A stretch of 64,000 bases of DNA. Source: RYN-230 sp963711705 (GTDB lineage Bacteria; Actinomycetota; Actinomycetes; Streptosporangiales; Streptosporangiaceae). Where the stretch lies: NCBI GenBank assembly GCA_963711705.1, contig CAVQFM010000019.1, forward strand, positions 558,001 to 622,000, written 5' to 3'. Of the stretch, positions 34,558-42,282 are shown piece by piece. The position numbers were made by a program, and so were the translations under genes. Position 1 is the first letter of the stretch. Each line of letters begins with the position of its first letter. The notes beneath the pieces were generated by a model, which saw only the letters and a program-made list of their open reading frames with translations, was not told where the DNA came from and did no database searches.

Positions 34558-34621
34558 GGGGACCGCAGCGAAATCTGGGGAACGCCGCGGCAAAACTAGG
34601 GAACCGCTCCCGATCCGGGGA
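34558..34621. promoter_or_regulatory. Four phased GGGGA boxes between LAL regulator and DUF4242 gene
   Basis: Cores GGGGA at 34558-34562, GGGGA at 34577-34581, AGGGA at 34598-34602 and GGGGA at 34617-34621, spaced 19, 21 and 19 bp, so they lie on one DNA face upstream of the gene at 34679. MalT, founder of this regulator class, binds direct GGGGA-type boxes. Assigning these to the adjacent LAL protein is inference. Confidence 0.5.
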
Positions 34622-34678
34622 TAGGGCCGGCCGCCATACGTTCGGGATGACTCAGACAACCGGATCGAGGAGGCACTA

Positions 34679-34930
34679 ATGCCGCTCTACATGGACGTCC
34701 ACACGATCGATGGTGGCGTCAGCGCCGACGACGTAGCCAAGGCGCACATCGCCGACCTGCAGACGCAGGGCGAGCACGAGGTTCGTTACCTGCGCTACTG
34801 GGTGAACGAGCCGCAGGGCAAGGTGTTCTGCCTGGTGGAGGCGCCGTCCGCGGCGGCCGCCGAGGACGTGCACCGCGAGGCCCACGGCCTGGTGGCCGAC
34901 GAGATTTTCCAGGTCCAGGAAGGCTCCTGA
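34679..34930 (+). CDS. DUF4242 family protein (SCO4226-like)
   Basis: An 83-residue alpha-beta protein (MPLYMDVHTIDGGVSADDVAKAH; the later segment YWVNEPQGKVFCLVEAP). DUF4242 includes Streptomyces SCO4226, which has been described as a nickel-binding protein; metal binding here is inference. A strong GAGGAGG precedes the ATG. It is divergent from the LAL regulator and preceded by four phased GGGGA boxes, so that regulator may activate it. A small membrane protein follows 45 bp downstream. Confidence 0.88.
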   Translation: MPLYMDVHTIDGGVSADDVAKAHIADLQTQGEHEVRYLRYWVNEPQGKVFCLVEAPSAAAAEDVHREAHGLVADEIFQVQEGS

Positions 34931-34975
34931 CCGCTTCCGTCCGAAATGCAGTTACCACTTAAGGGGACAATCACC

Positions 34976-35290
34976 ATGAACATCATCCGACACATCCTCC
35001 GTCCGGCCGGGTTCCTCGGCCGTGCCGCCACGATCGTGCTGGGCGGCATGCTGGCCCTGACCGCGGCCTCGCCCGCCGCGTTCGCGATGAACGAACCGAT
35101 GCCGGGTGGCGGCGGCACACCGGCGGGGAACGTGCCGCCCGTGGTCCACACGGTCACCGTCGGCGGCACCCCGGGCTGGCAGATCGCGCTGCTGGCGGTC
35201 GGGGCGGCCATCGTGGCCGCGTTCATCGCGATCCTGCTGGACCGGGCGCGCAGCGCGCGGCGCCAGCAGCTGAGCACAGACGCCCACTGA
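34976..35290 (+). CDS. Small exported or membrane protein
   Basis: A 104-residue protein from ATG 34976, preceded by AAGGGGA. The N-terminus (RHILRPAGFLGRAATIVLGGMLALTAASPAAFA without the full run) forms a signal peptide of about 38 residues ending in an AxA motif. A short Gly/Pro external segment follows, then one helix at about 68-88 and a basic cytoplasmic end. It has no recognisable family. The position suggests co-expression with the DUF4242 gene. A strong hairpin follows at 35364-35400. Confidence 0.75.
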   Translation: MNIIRHILRPAGFLGRAATIVLGGMLALTAASPAAFAMNEPMPGGGGTPAGNVPPVVHTVTVGGTPGWQIALLAVGAAIVAAFIAILLDRARSARRQQLSTDAH

Positions 35291-35363
35291 CCGCACGGGC
35301 GGCGAGGGTGACCCGGCTATGGGCCGGCCAACGCCGGCCCAGCGGGACGAATCTGGCCCGGGG

Positions 35364-35400
35364 GCAGAGCCCGGCCGCTGAGACGGCGGCCGGGCTCTGC
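35364..35400. terminator. 15-bp perfect hairpin between convergent genes
   Basis: GCAGAGCCCGGCCGC (35364-35378), loop TGAGACG, GCGGCCGGGCTCTGC (35386-35400). It separates the plus-strand small exported protein from the minus-strand TetR gene and can terminate both. Confidence 0.85.
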
Positions 35401-35451
35401 GCATTCCTGCGGCCCGGCACGCTCGCTGGCGACCGGGCCGCGGCCGCACCT

Positions 35452-36129
35452 TCAGGCGCTGTAGGCAGCGAGGAAGACCCGCGTTCCCGCGTCGGCCAGC
35501 GCGGTCAATTCCACCGAAGTGAAGCCACTGCCCGGCCCGCAGAACAGGCTGCGGTCCAAGGGCCGGCCCAGGATCAGGAACGCGAAGTGGCTGGCGGCCA
35601 GCAGCGGGTCGGGCGCGTCGAGCAGGCCACGCCCGGACAGGTGACCGAAGCAGCCGGCCAGCGCGGCGATCGTGCGCTCGGGGGCCCGCTGGTAGTACGC
35701 CTCGGCCAGCGCGGGCAGCCGCCCGGCCTCACCGATGACCAGCCGGCGCAACTGGAGGACCCGGGGCTGCATGACCGTGCCGAGGTACTGCCGGGCCAGG
35801 TCGCGCAGGTCACCGGGCAGGTCGCTGGTGTGCCGCAACTGCTCGACCTGCTCCCGGAACGGCTCCCCGGCCTGGTCCAGGGTGCCTAGCACGATCTCGG
35901 TGAACAGCCCCTCCTTGTCCGGGAAGTTCTTGTAGACGGTCTGCTTGGACACTCCGGCCCGCGCGGCGATCTCGTCCATGCTGGTGCCCTGGTAGCCGTG
36001 CCGCAGGAACAGCGTGCCCGCCGCGTCGATGATCGCCCGCCGCTTGCGGGCCGACCGCCCCTCCCCGGACGCGGCTGCCTGCTCCGCCGCGGCGCTGCCG
36101 AGGCTGCCCCTCCGGGTGTCTGCTGGCAT
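35452..36129 (-). CDS. TetR/AcrR-family regulator
   Basis: A 225-residue repressor-type protein. The helix-turn-helix lies at about residues 30-75 (AIIDAAGTLFLRHGYQGTSMDEIAARAG; recognition helix VSKQTVYKNFPDK), with a C-terminal ligand-binding domain of the TetR_C type. It is divergent from the DUF1905 gene and separated from it by two copies of a palindromic element at 36156-36224, so autoregulation plus control of that neighbour is likely. Confidence 0.93.
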   Translation of the reverse strand: MPADTRRGSLGSAAAEQAAASGEGRSARKRRAIIDAAGTLFLRHGYQGTSMDEIAARAGVSKQTVYKNFPDKEGLFTEIVLGTLDQAGEPFREQVEQLRHTSDLPGDLRDLARQYLGTVMQPRVLQLRRLVIGEAGRLPALAEAYYQRAPERTIAALAGCFGHLSGRGLLDAPDPLLAASHFAFLILGRPLDRSLFCGPGSGFTSVELTALADAGTRVFLAAYSA

Positions 36130-36155
36130 GGCGGCCTCCTCTGTCCCGTCCGGAT

Positions 36156-36224
36156 AGTACTGGACCGCTCAGTACTGACAGCCGTAGCGTAGATGAGAAT
36201 TACAGTACTGGACCGTCTAGTACT
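36156..36224. promoter_or_regulatory. Pair of TetR-type operators AGTACT-N9-AGTACT
   Basis: Copy 1 at 36156-36176 is AGTACT-GGACCGCTC-AGTACT; copy 2 at 36204-36224 is AGTACT-GGACCGTCT-AGTACT. Both share the spacer start GGACCG and lie 48 bp apart between the divergent TetR gene and DUF1905 gene. The size and position fit TetR operators overlapping both promoters. Confidence 0.85.
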
Positions 36225-36266
36225 TAAGCGCCCAGGAGCGGCACCAGACGGGAAGAGAGAATCCAG

Positions 36267-36707
36267 ATGAAATTCCACGGCCGAGTCGAACTGAACGGCA
36301 AGACAGCGACCGGCATCGAGGTGCCCGCCGAGGTGGTCACCGGGCTCGGCGCGGGCAAGCGGCCCGCGGTCCGGGCGACGGTCAACGGGTTCACCTACCG
36401 CACCAGCGTTGGAGCGATGGGCGGCCGGTTCCTGCTCCCGGTCAGCGCGCAGATCCGGGCGGGCGCGGGCGTCGCGGCCGGCGACGAGGTGGACGTGGAC
36501 CTGGAAGTGGACACCGAGCCCCGGACCGTGAGCGTGCCCGCCGACCTGGCCGTGGCCCTGGATACCGACCCCGCGGTCCGGCGCGCCTTCGACGCGCTGT
36601 CCTACAGCCAGCAACTGCGCTACGTGCAGCCGGTCGAGGACGCCAAGGCCGCGGCCACCCGGCAGCGCCGCATCGACAAGGTGCTCAGCGACCTGCGGGC
36701 CGGCTGA
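36267..36707 (+). CDS. DUF1905 / YdeI-type (OmpD-associated) protein
   Basis: A 146-residue protein: an N-terminal DUF1905 beta domain (MKFHGRVELNGKTATGIEVP; the later AGDEVDVDLEVDTEPR) and a C-terminal helical YdeI/bacteriocin-protection-like segment (FDALSYSQQLRYVQPVEDAK). The function is unclear. The twin operators upstream imply control by the divergent TetR protein. It ends immediately before the stop of the convergent SDR gene. Confidence 0.87.
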   Translation: MKFHGRVELNGKTATGIEVPAEVVTGLGAGKRPAVRATVNGFTYRTSVGAMGGRFLLPVSAQIRAGAGVAAGDEVDVDLEVDTEPRTVSVPADLAVALDTDPAVRRAFDALSYSQQLRYVQPVEDAKAAATRQRRIDKVLSDLRAG

Positions 36708-37583
36708 TCAGCCCGCCCGGGTGCCCATCGGGTCCCGGTCCGCGTCGGTCGCGTCGTCCCGGTCGGTGGACACCGACAGGTCGTGCCAGGCCGCGTCGGA
36801 CGCGGCGCGGTCCTGGGCCGCCGCGGTGGCGTAGGCGTAGGCCTCGCTGCCCAGGATGAGCCGCAGCGGCGGCTGGTCCATGTCAGCGATCTTGAGCACG
36901 ACCTGGGCCACCTTGGCCGGGTCCCCCAGGACCGGCGGGCTGTCCGTGTCGTGGTGCAGCCGGGCCATCGCGCCGACCGTGGCCTGGTAGGGCTGGCTGA
37001 CCGGCGGGACCCGCATGGACGGCCCGGCCCAGTCGGTCTGCATGCCGCCCGGCTCCAGGATGGTGACCTTGATGCCCAGCGGGGCGACCTCCTTGGCCAG
37101 CACCTCGGAGAAGCCGCCGACTGCCCACTTGGCGGCCTGGTAGGCGGACAGGCCCGGGGTGGCCAGCCGCCCGCCGATCGAGGAGACCTGGATGATGTGC
37201 CCGCCACCCTGACGGCGCAGCACCGGCAGGGCCGCCTTGGTCACGTTGACCACGCCGAGCAGGTTGGTGTCGATCTGTTCCCGGAAGTCGGCCAGCGTGA
37301 TGTCCTCGACCGCGACCAGGTTGGCGTACCCGGCGTTGTTGACCACGACGTCGATCCGCCCGAACGCCGCGAGGCCCTGGGCCACCGCCGCCTCAGCCGC
37401 GGCCGCGTCGGTGACGTCGAGAGCCAGCGGCAGGATCTGCTCGCCGTAGCGCCCGGCCAGGCCGGCCAGGGACCGCGGGTTGCGGGCGGTGGCCACCAGG
37501 CGGTGGCCGGCGGCCAGGGTGGCCTCGGCGATCTGGCGGCCGAGGCCGCGGGAGCTGCCGGTCAGCAGGAAGACCTGTGACAT
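36708..37583 (-). CDS. Short-chain dehydrogenase/reductase
   Basis: A 291-residue SDR. The cofactor motif is TGSSRGLG, NNAG is present, and the catalytic Ser-Tyr-Lys are in VSSIGG and SAYQAAK. The acceptor is unknown. The C-terminal 30 residues are Asp/Arg-rich. It is divergent from a second TetR gene, with two inverted repeats between them at 37632-37672. Confidence 0.92.
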   Translation of the reverse strand: MSQVFLLTGSSRGLGRQIAEATLAAGHRLVATARNPRSLAGLAGRYGEQILPLALDVTDAAAAEAAVAQGLAAFGRIDVVVNNAGYANLVAVEDITLADFREQIDTNLLGVVNVTKAALPVLRRQGGGHIIQVSSIGGRLATPGLSAYQAAKWAVGGFSEVLAKEVAPLGIKVTILEPGGMQTDWAGPSMRVPPVSQPYQATVGAMARLHHDTDSPPVLGDPAKVAQVVLKIADMDQPPLRLILGSEAYAYATAAAQDRAASDAAWHDLSVSTDRDDATDADRDPMGTRAG

Positions 37584-37631
37584 GAGACTGCGTGTCCTTC
37601 CGTGGTGTGTTCCGGACTATGCAATCAAGCT

Positions 37632-37672
37632 AACACAACAGCGTTTCGCTAACAACACAACGGTGTTGCGTT
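37632..37672. promoter_or_regulatory. Paired operators AACACAAC-N3-GTTNCGNT
   Basis: Copy 1 (37632-37650) is AACACAAC-AGC-GTTTCGCT. Copy 2 (37654-37672) is AACACAAC-GGT-GTTGCGTT, nearly a full palindrome. Their starts are exactly 22 bp apart, two helical turns. They lie just upstream of the TetR gene at 37688 and 35-50 bp before the SDR gene, the expected place for a shared TetR operator. Confidence 0.82.
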
Positions 37673-37687
37673 AGGTATGCTGAGGGT

Positions 37688-38392
37688 GTGACCAGCGCAG
37701 CAACCTTCCAGCGGGCCCGCAGGCCGGAGCAGAAGCAGCAGCGGCAGGAGGCGATCCTCGACGCCGCCCGGCAGCTGGCGCTGCGCGACGGTGTGCGCAA
37801 CGTGAGCCTGACCGGCATCGCCGGGCACATCGGCGTCCACAAGTCCGCGCTGCTGCGCTACTTCGAGACCCGTGAGCAGATCTTCCTGGAGCTGACCGCA
37901 CGGTCCTGGCTCGACTGGGCCCAGGGGGTTCAGGCCAGCCTGGCTGGTGTCTCCCCCGGCCCGCCGGGGCCGGCTGGCCCGGCCAGCGTGGTCGCTGACG
38001 TGCTGGCCCGCAGCTTCGCCGACCGGCCGCTGCTCTGCGACCTCATCCCGCACACCGCGCTCAACCTGGAGCGGCACGTCTCGGTCGAGGCGGTGCGCCG
38101 CTACAAGCTGACCTCGCTCGGCGCCATCGGCGACGCGGTCCGCGCGGTGCACCGGGTGCTGCCCGGCCTGGCCGAGACGGAATGCACCGAGTTCGTCAGT
38201 GCTATGGCCACGCTGGCGGGCGCCCTGTGGCAGATTGCCAACCCACCGCAGCCCCTGGCCCAGCTTTACGCTACCGACCCGGAACTGGCCCACGCCTGTG
38301 TCGACCTTGCGCCGCGACTGAAGCGGACGGCGTCCATCTTGCTGGCCGGGCTGGTCCCGAGCCGGAACATGGGCCCGGCCGGGTCCGGTTAA
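37688..38392 (+). CDS. TetR-family regulator
   Basis: A 234-residue protein. The N-terminal DNA-binding helices (QEAILDAARQLALRDGVRNVSL; recognition helix VHKSALLRYFETRE) are followed by a C-terminal domain of the TetR_C_17 type seen next to oxidoreductases. It is divergent from the SDR gene and is the probable ligand-responsive repressor binding the paired sites at 37632-37672. It overlaps the end of the convergent ATP-grasp gene by four bases. Confidence 0.93.
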   Translation: MTSAATFQRARRPEQKQQRQEAILDAARQLALRDGVRNVSLTGIAGHIGVHKSALLRYFETREQIFLELTARSWLDWAQGVQASLAGVSPGPPGPAGPASVVADVLARSFADRPLLCDLIPHTALNLERHVSVEAVRRYKLTSLGAIGDAVRAVHRVLPGLAETECTEFVSAMATLAGALWQIANPPQPLAQLYATDPELAHACVDLAPRLKRTASILLAGLVPSRNMGPAGSG

Positions 38393-39618
38393 GGCGGCGG
38401 CTGCCGATCCAGCAGCGCGCGCCAGCCCTCCGGGGTGAGCGAGTAGTGGCGGACGCTGCCGCCGACGAACCTGTGCCAGGCCGACGGCTGGATCATCAGG
38501 GCGGTCAGCGCCAGGGCCAGCGGCGTCGCGGACCGCAGGTCGCCGCGGAGCGGGGTGAGTTCCTCGGCGCTGCCCCGGTAGTCCCCGGTGTGCCGCGCGG
38601 CGGCCAGCACCTCGGCCAGCACCGCGCGCCGCCGCCCGGTGTGCTGGGCCGCGCCGAGTACAGCCAGCAGCAGCTGATGGGTGCGTACCCCGGCCTGGCC
38701 GGGCGGCTGCGGCCGTGGCGCCCAGCCGCAGGCCAGCTCGAGCAGCGGGGTGACCAGGTCGACGCCGGACCGGCGGGCGTTGGCCGGCTCGACCAGGCGC
38801 GGGTTGAGGTCGATGTAGCGCGGGCCGGTGCTGGTCAGGATCGCGTCGGCCGACAGCGCGCCGTGCCAGCCGAGGCGGCGGCCCAGCGCCGCCACCTGCT
38901 CGCGGGCCTCGCCCAGGGCCAGGCTGCGCTTGTGGCAGGCGCCACCGCCGGCGCCCTCGCGAACCCGGAGGTTGGCGTGCCAGGCGGCCAGCTCGCCGTG
39001 GTCGAACACAGACTGGGTCATCACCAGCGGCCCGGCGGCGGGCAGCTGGGCCAGCACCCCGCCGGCCCGGAACGCGCCGGCCGCGTGCGCGCCGGCGATC
39101 ACCCCCGGCAGCTGCCCGGGCCCGGTGACCCGGCGCACACCGCTGGCTGCCGTGCCGATCGGCAGCTTCAGGAACACCGGGAACCGGTCCCAGGCCGCAA
39201 CCTGCCCGGGCGTGGCCAGCACCGCGCCTTCCGGCTGGGGCAGCCCGGCGGCGGTCAGCGTGCTGAACGCGGACACCTTGTCCTGCACCTGGGCCAGCGC
39301 CGCGAACGGCGGCACTATGGTGCGCACCCCGGCCGCGTGCACCAGGTCGTGGCCGGCCGACAGCACAGCGACCTGCTCCTGGGTGGGCAGCAGCACATCC
39401 ATGGCCCCGGCCCGGTAGACGTCGAGCGCGGCGTCCAGCCAGCGCAGCGGGTCCGGGCCGTAACGCGGCACCCGGTGGACACGGTGCACCCGGCGGGTGA
39501 ACCGGACCAGGCTCAGCGGGTCGGCGGACAGCGCGTCGACCGTGTGACCGCCGTCCGCGAGCTGCGCCGCCGCCTGCCGGGCGGTGAGGCCGGACCCATC
39601 ACTAAGCAGAACCCGCAT
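38389..39618 (-). CDS. ATP-grasp domain protein
   Basis: A 409-residue protein resembling the carbamoyl-phosphate synthase-like ATP-grasp enzymes. The pre-ATP-grasp domain is MRVLLSDGSGLTARQAAAQL, the nucleotide lysines are in FPVFLKLPIGTAASGV, and the metal-binding end is RYIDLNPRLVEPANARRSG. A C-terminal 100-residue extension is helical. These enzymes ligate a carboxylate to an amine or thiol; the substrate is unknown and no clear pathway genes are adjacent. Confidence 0.87.
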   Translation of the reverse strand: MRVLLSDGSGLTARQAAAQLADGGHTVDALSADPLSLVRFTRRVHRVHRVPRYGPDPLRWLDAALDVYRAGAMDVLLPTQEQVAVLSAGHDLVHAAGVRTIVPPFAALAQVQDKVSAFSTLTAAGLPQPEGAVLATPGQVAAWDRFPVFLKLPIGTAASGVRRVTGPGQLPGVIAGAHAAGAFRAGGVLAQLPAAGPLVMTQSVFDHGELAAWHANLRVREGAGGGACHKRSLALGEAREQVAALGRRLGWHGALSADAILTSTGPRYIDLNPRLVEPANARRSGVDLVTPLLELACGWAPRPQPPGQAGVRTHQLLLAVLGAAQHTGRRRAVLAEVLAAARHTGDYRGSAEELTPLRGDLRSATPLALALTALMIQPSAWHRFVGGSVRHYSLTPEGWRALLDRQPPP

Positions 39619-39647
39619 GCGCAGAGAACCTATCCGGCCGCGCGCAT

Positions 39648-39800
39648 GCGGTGACCCGCCCGCCGGCCCTTACGCGGGTGACCCGCCCGCCGGCCCTTAC
39701 GCGGTAACCCGCCCAGCCGGCCCGCACGCGGTGACCGCCCGCGGCCCTTATGCGGTGACCCGCCCGGCGGCCCGCACGCGGTAACCCGCCCGGCGGCTGG
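39648..39800. repeat. Six-unit degenerate tandem repeat
   Basis: Units of 24-27 bp beginning GCGGTGACCCGCCC or GCGGTAACCCGCCC and ending GGCCCTTAC or GGCCCGCAC: 39648-39673, 39674-39700, 39701-39727, 39728-39751, 39752-39777, 39778-39800. It fills the gap between the divergent ATP-grasp and acetyltransferase genes. Lengths vary, so it is non-coding. No CRISPR spacer structure is present. Confidence 0.85.
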
Positions 39801-39842
39801 CGCGCTGGCCGCCCGCCCCGGCCAGCCGGCCAGGATGGGGCG

Positions 39843-40298
39843 GTGCGGATCGAGCAAGTCGGCTACGACCACCCGGACGCGGCTGCGCTGATCGCCGAGG
39901 TGCAGCAGGAGTACGCGGCCCGGTACGGCAGCGAGGACGCCTCCCCGGCCGACCCGGCCGAGTTCGCCGCGCCGTGGGGCCGGTTTCTCGTCGGCTACCT
40001 GGCCGGGACGCCGGTCGCCTGCGGCGGCTGGCACGCTCTGGGGACCGACGCCGAGATCAGGCGGATGTACGTGTCGCGGGCCGCCCGCCGCCGCGGTTTC
40101 GCCCGGGCCATCCTGGCCGAGCTGGAGCGCACCGCGCTGGCCGCCGGGCACCGCCGGATGATCCTGGAGACCGGCACCGTGCTGCCCGAGGCGGTAGCCC
40201 TGTACCGGTCGGCGGGCTACACCGACATCGCGCCGTTCGGGTACTACGCGGATGCCTGCCTCAGCGTCTACCTGGGCAAGCCCCTCGGCCCGGGCTGA
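39843..40298 (+). CDS. GNAT-family N-acetyltransferase
   Basis: A 151-residue acetyl-CoA-dependent transferase. The coenzyme A motif is VSRAARRRGFARAILAELE, preceded by the strand DAEIRRMYV and followed by LYRSAGYTDIAPFGYY. Start GTG 39843. The substrate is unknown. A 15-bp hairpin follows at 40322-40355. Confidence 0.92.
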   Translation: MRIEQVGYDHPDAAALIAEVQQEYAARYGSEDASPADPAEFAAPWGRFLVGYLAGTPVACGGWHALGTDAEIRRMYVSRAARRRGFARAILAELERTALAAGHRRMILETGTVLPEAVALYRSAGYTDIAPFGYYADACLSVYLGKPLGPG

Positions 40299-40321
40299 CC
40301 CCGGCGGTCCCCGGCGAACGG

Positions 40322-40355
40322 CCATGGCCGCGGCCCTCGCGGGCCGCGGCCATGG
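40322..40355. terminator. 15-bp perfect hairpin between convergent genes
   Basis: CCATGGCCGCGGCCC (40322-40336), loop TCGC, GGGCCGCGGCCATGG (40341-40355). It lies between the plus-strand acetyltransferase and the minus-strand ABC permease. Confidence 0.85.
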
Positions 40356-40371
40356 GCGCTGTGGTGCGGGG

Positions 40372-41214
40372 TTACGCGTCGCCGCGCCGCATCCGCATCG
40401 CGGCGAGAACCAGCAGGACGGCCGCGTAGCCGCAGAACACCGCGAACCCGGGCCACGGCGCCAGTGATGAGACGGGATCCGGGTGCACCGTGGTGACCGC
40501 CTGGCCCGCCGACGCGGGCAGGTACTTGCCGATGTCCGTGGCCCAGCTGCCGGGCAGGAAGCCGGCCACCAGCGGGACCGCGAACAACAGGCCGAACAGC
40601 GCCGCGATCCCGCCGGCCGTGCTGCGCAGCACGGCCCCGAGGCCCAGGCCGATCAGCCCGGCCACGGCCAGGTACAGCGCGCTGCCGGCCACCGCGCGGG
40701 CCACGCCCGGCTGGCTGAGCGTCACCGACAGGTGCTGGCGGCCCAGGATGGACTGCCCGGCCAGGAAGGCCGCAAGCGCACCCGGCAGGCTCACCGCGAG
40801 GGTGGCCGCGACCAGCATCCCGGCCTTGCCCCACAGCACCGGCAGCCGCCGTGGCACCGCCGCCAGGCTGGTGCGGATCAGCCCGGTCGCATACTCGCTG
40901 GTGATCAGCAGGACGCCGAGTACCCCGACGGCGATCTGAGCCAGCTGCACCCCGGACAGGCTGACCGCGGCGGGGTCGAAGGACTGGACCGCCGCGGCGC
41001 CGTGTGGTGGCCGGGCTTCCCGGAGCAGGCTGTACAGGATGCCGAACGCGACGGTCAGGATGACCATGGACAGCAGCGCCCACAGTGCGGACGGCTGGGT
41101 GCGCAGCTTGGTCCACTCCGACCGGAGCACCCGGGCCTGGGTGACTCGCTGCGGCCGGGCATAGCCGGGCAGGGCCGCCGGGACTGGCCCCGGGTTCGGC
41201 GTGGCGGTGGTCAT
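40372..41214 (-). CDS. ABC-2 type transporter permease
   Basis: A 280-residue membrane protein with about six helices and the N-terminal SEWTKLRTQPSALWALLSMV typical of SEWTK-type ABC-2 permeases. Its start overlaps the ATPase stop by four bases. The substrate is not predictable. With the ATPase it forms an exporter divergent from a two-component system at 42283-44207. Confidence 0.93.
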   Translation of the reverse strand: MTTATPNPGPVPAALPGYARPQRVTQARVLRSEWTKLRTQPSALWALLSMVILTVAFGILYSLLREARPPHGAAAVQSFDPAAVSLSGVQLAQIAVGVLGVLLITSEYATGLIRTSLAAVPRRLPVLWGKAGMLVAATLAVSLPGALAAFLAGQSILGRQHLSVTLSQPGVARAVAGSALYLAVAGLIGLGLGAVLRSTAGGIAALFGLLFAVPLVAGFLPGSWATDIGKYLPASAGQAVTTVHPDPVSSLAPWPGFAVFCGYAAVLLVLAAMRMRRGDA

Positions 41215-42152
41215 TGCTCCTCCTCGAAGGCAGCCCCGGCGGCGGGCCGGGGGGTGGCGCGGAATTCGACCGCGTCCTGGGTCAGGTCAACGAACGCGTC
41301 TTCCAGCGATGTCGGCTCGGTGGCCAGTTCGAGCACGGTGATCCCAGCGGCGGCAGCGGCCGCGCCGATCTCCGCGGCGGACAGCCCGGACACCGTGAGC
41401 GCGCCGTCCTCGGCGTGGGTGACGGTCACCGTGGGCGACCGGAGCAGCGCGGCCAGCGTGGGCTGGTCCGAGCTGCGGACCCGCACGGCCGGGGGCGCGG
41501 CCGAGGCGATGAACTCGGCCACGCTGGTGTCGGCGATGAGGCGGCCCCGGCCGATGACGATCAGGTGCGTGGCGGTCTGCGCGATCTCGCTCATCAGGTG
41601 CGACGAGACGAAGACCGTCTTCCCCTGCGCCGCCAGGTCGTGCAGCAGGGTGCGGATCCACCGGATGCCCTCCACGTCCAGGCCGTTCACTGGCTCGTCC
41701 AGCACCACGGTGGCCGGATCGCCCAGCAGCGCCGCGGCGATGCCCAGCCGCTGGCTCATGCCGAGGGAGAATTTGCCCGCCCGCCGGCCTGCCACCGCGT
41801 GCAGGCCGACCGCGTCGATGACCTCGTCGACCCGGGACCGCCGGATGCCGGAGGTCTGGGCCAGGGCGAGCAGATGGTGGTAGGCGCTGCGCGAGGGGAG
41901 CACGGCCCGCGGGTCCAGCATCCCGCCGATCTCGCGCAGCGGGGCGGCGTGAGCCCGCGGTGGGCGCCCGTTGACCAGGACCGAGCCGCTGGTCGGCTCG
42001 TCCAGGCCGAGGATCATCCGCATGGTGGTGGACTTCCCGGCGCCGTTCGGCCCGAGGAAGCCGGTGACCGCGCCGGGCCGGACGGTGAACGTCAGGCCCG
42101 AGACAGCGGTCGTGGCTGCGTAGCGTTTCGTCAGGGCGTCGATCTCAATCAT
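41211..42152 (-). CDS. ABC-2 type transporter ATP-binding protein
   Basis: A 313-residue ATPase starting at ATG 42152 (MIEIDALTKRYAATTAVSG). Walker A is GPNGAGKST, the signature is FSLGMSQRLGIAAALLGDP and Walker B is TVVLDEPVNGLD; the switch histidine is in VFVSSHLMSEI. The open frame upstream to 42701 is antisense to the histidine kinase and was excluded. It couples to the permease at 40372. Confidence 0.95.
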   Translation of the reverse strand: MIEIDALTKRYAATTAVSGLTFTVRPGAVTGFLGPNGAGKSTTMRMILGLDEPTSGSVLVNGRPPRAHAAPLREIGGMLDPRAVLPSRSAYHHLLALAQTSGIRRSRVDEVIDAVGLHAVAGRRAGKFSLGMSQRLGIAAALLGDPATVVLDEPVNGLDVEGIRWIRTLLHDLAAQGKTVFVSSHLMSEIAQTATHLIVIGRGRLIADTSVAEFIASAAPPAVRVRSSDQPTLAALLRSPTVTVTHAEDGALTVSGLSAAEIGAAAAAAGITVLELATEPTSLEDAFVDLTQDAVEFRATPRPAAGAAFEEEQ

Positions 42153-42282
42153 GGAACTGACGCTGCCGGACGCAGGCCGCGGTGTCGCTGGGGCGCCCAG
42201 CCGGTGCGCGGTGGGGATTTCCCCACCCGGCACGCAGGCCAGCCGGATGGTGACGGACCGGGTGCCTTTGTACGGTGACGTC

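Noticed and set aside
39648..39800. A CRISPR array
   Set aside because: The units are contiguous, degenerate and have no unique spacers or nearby cas genes.
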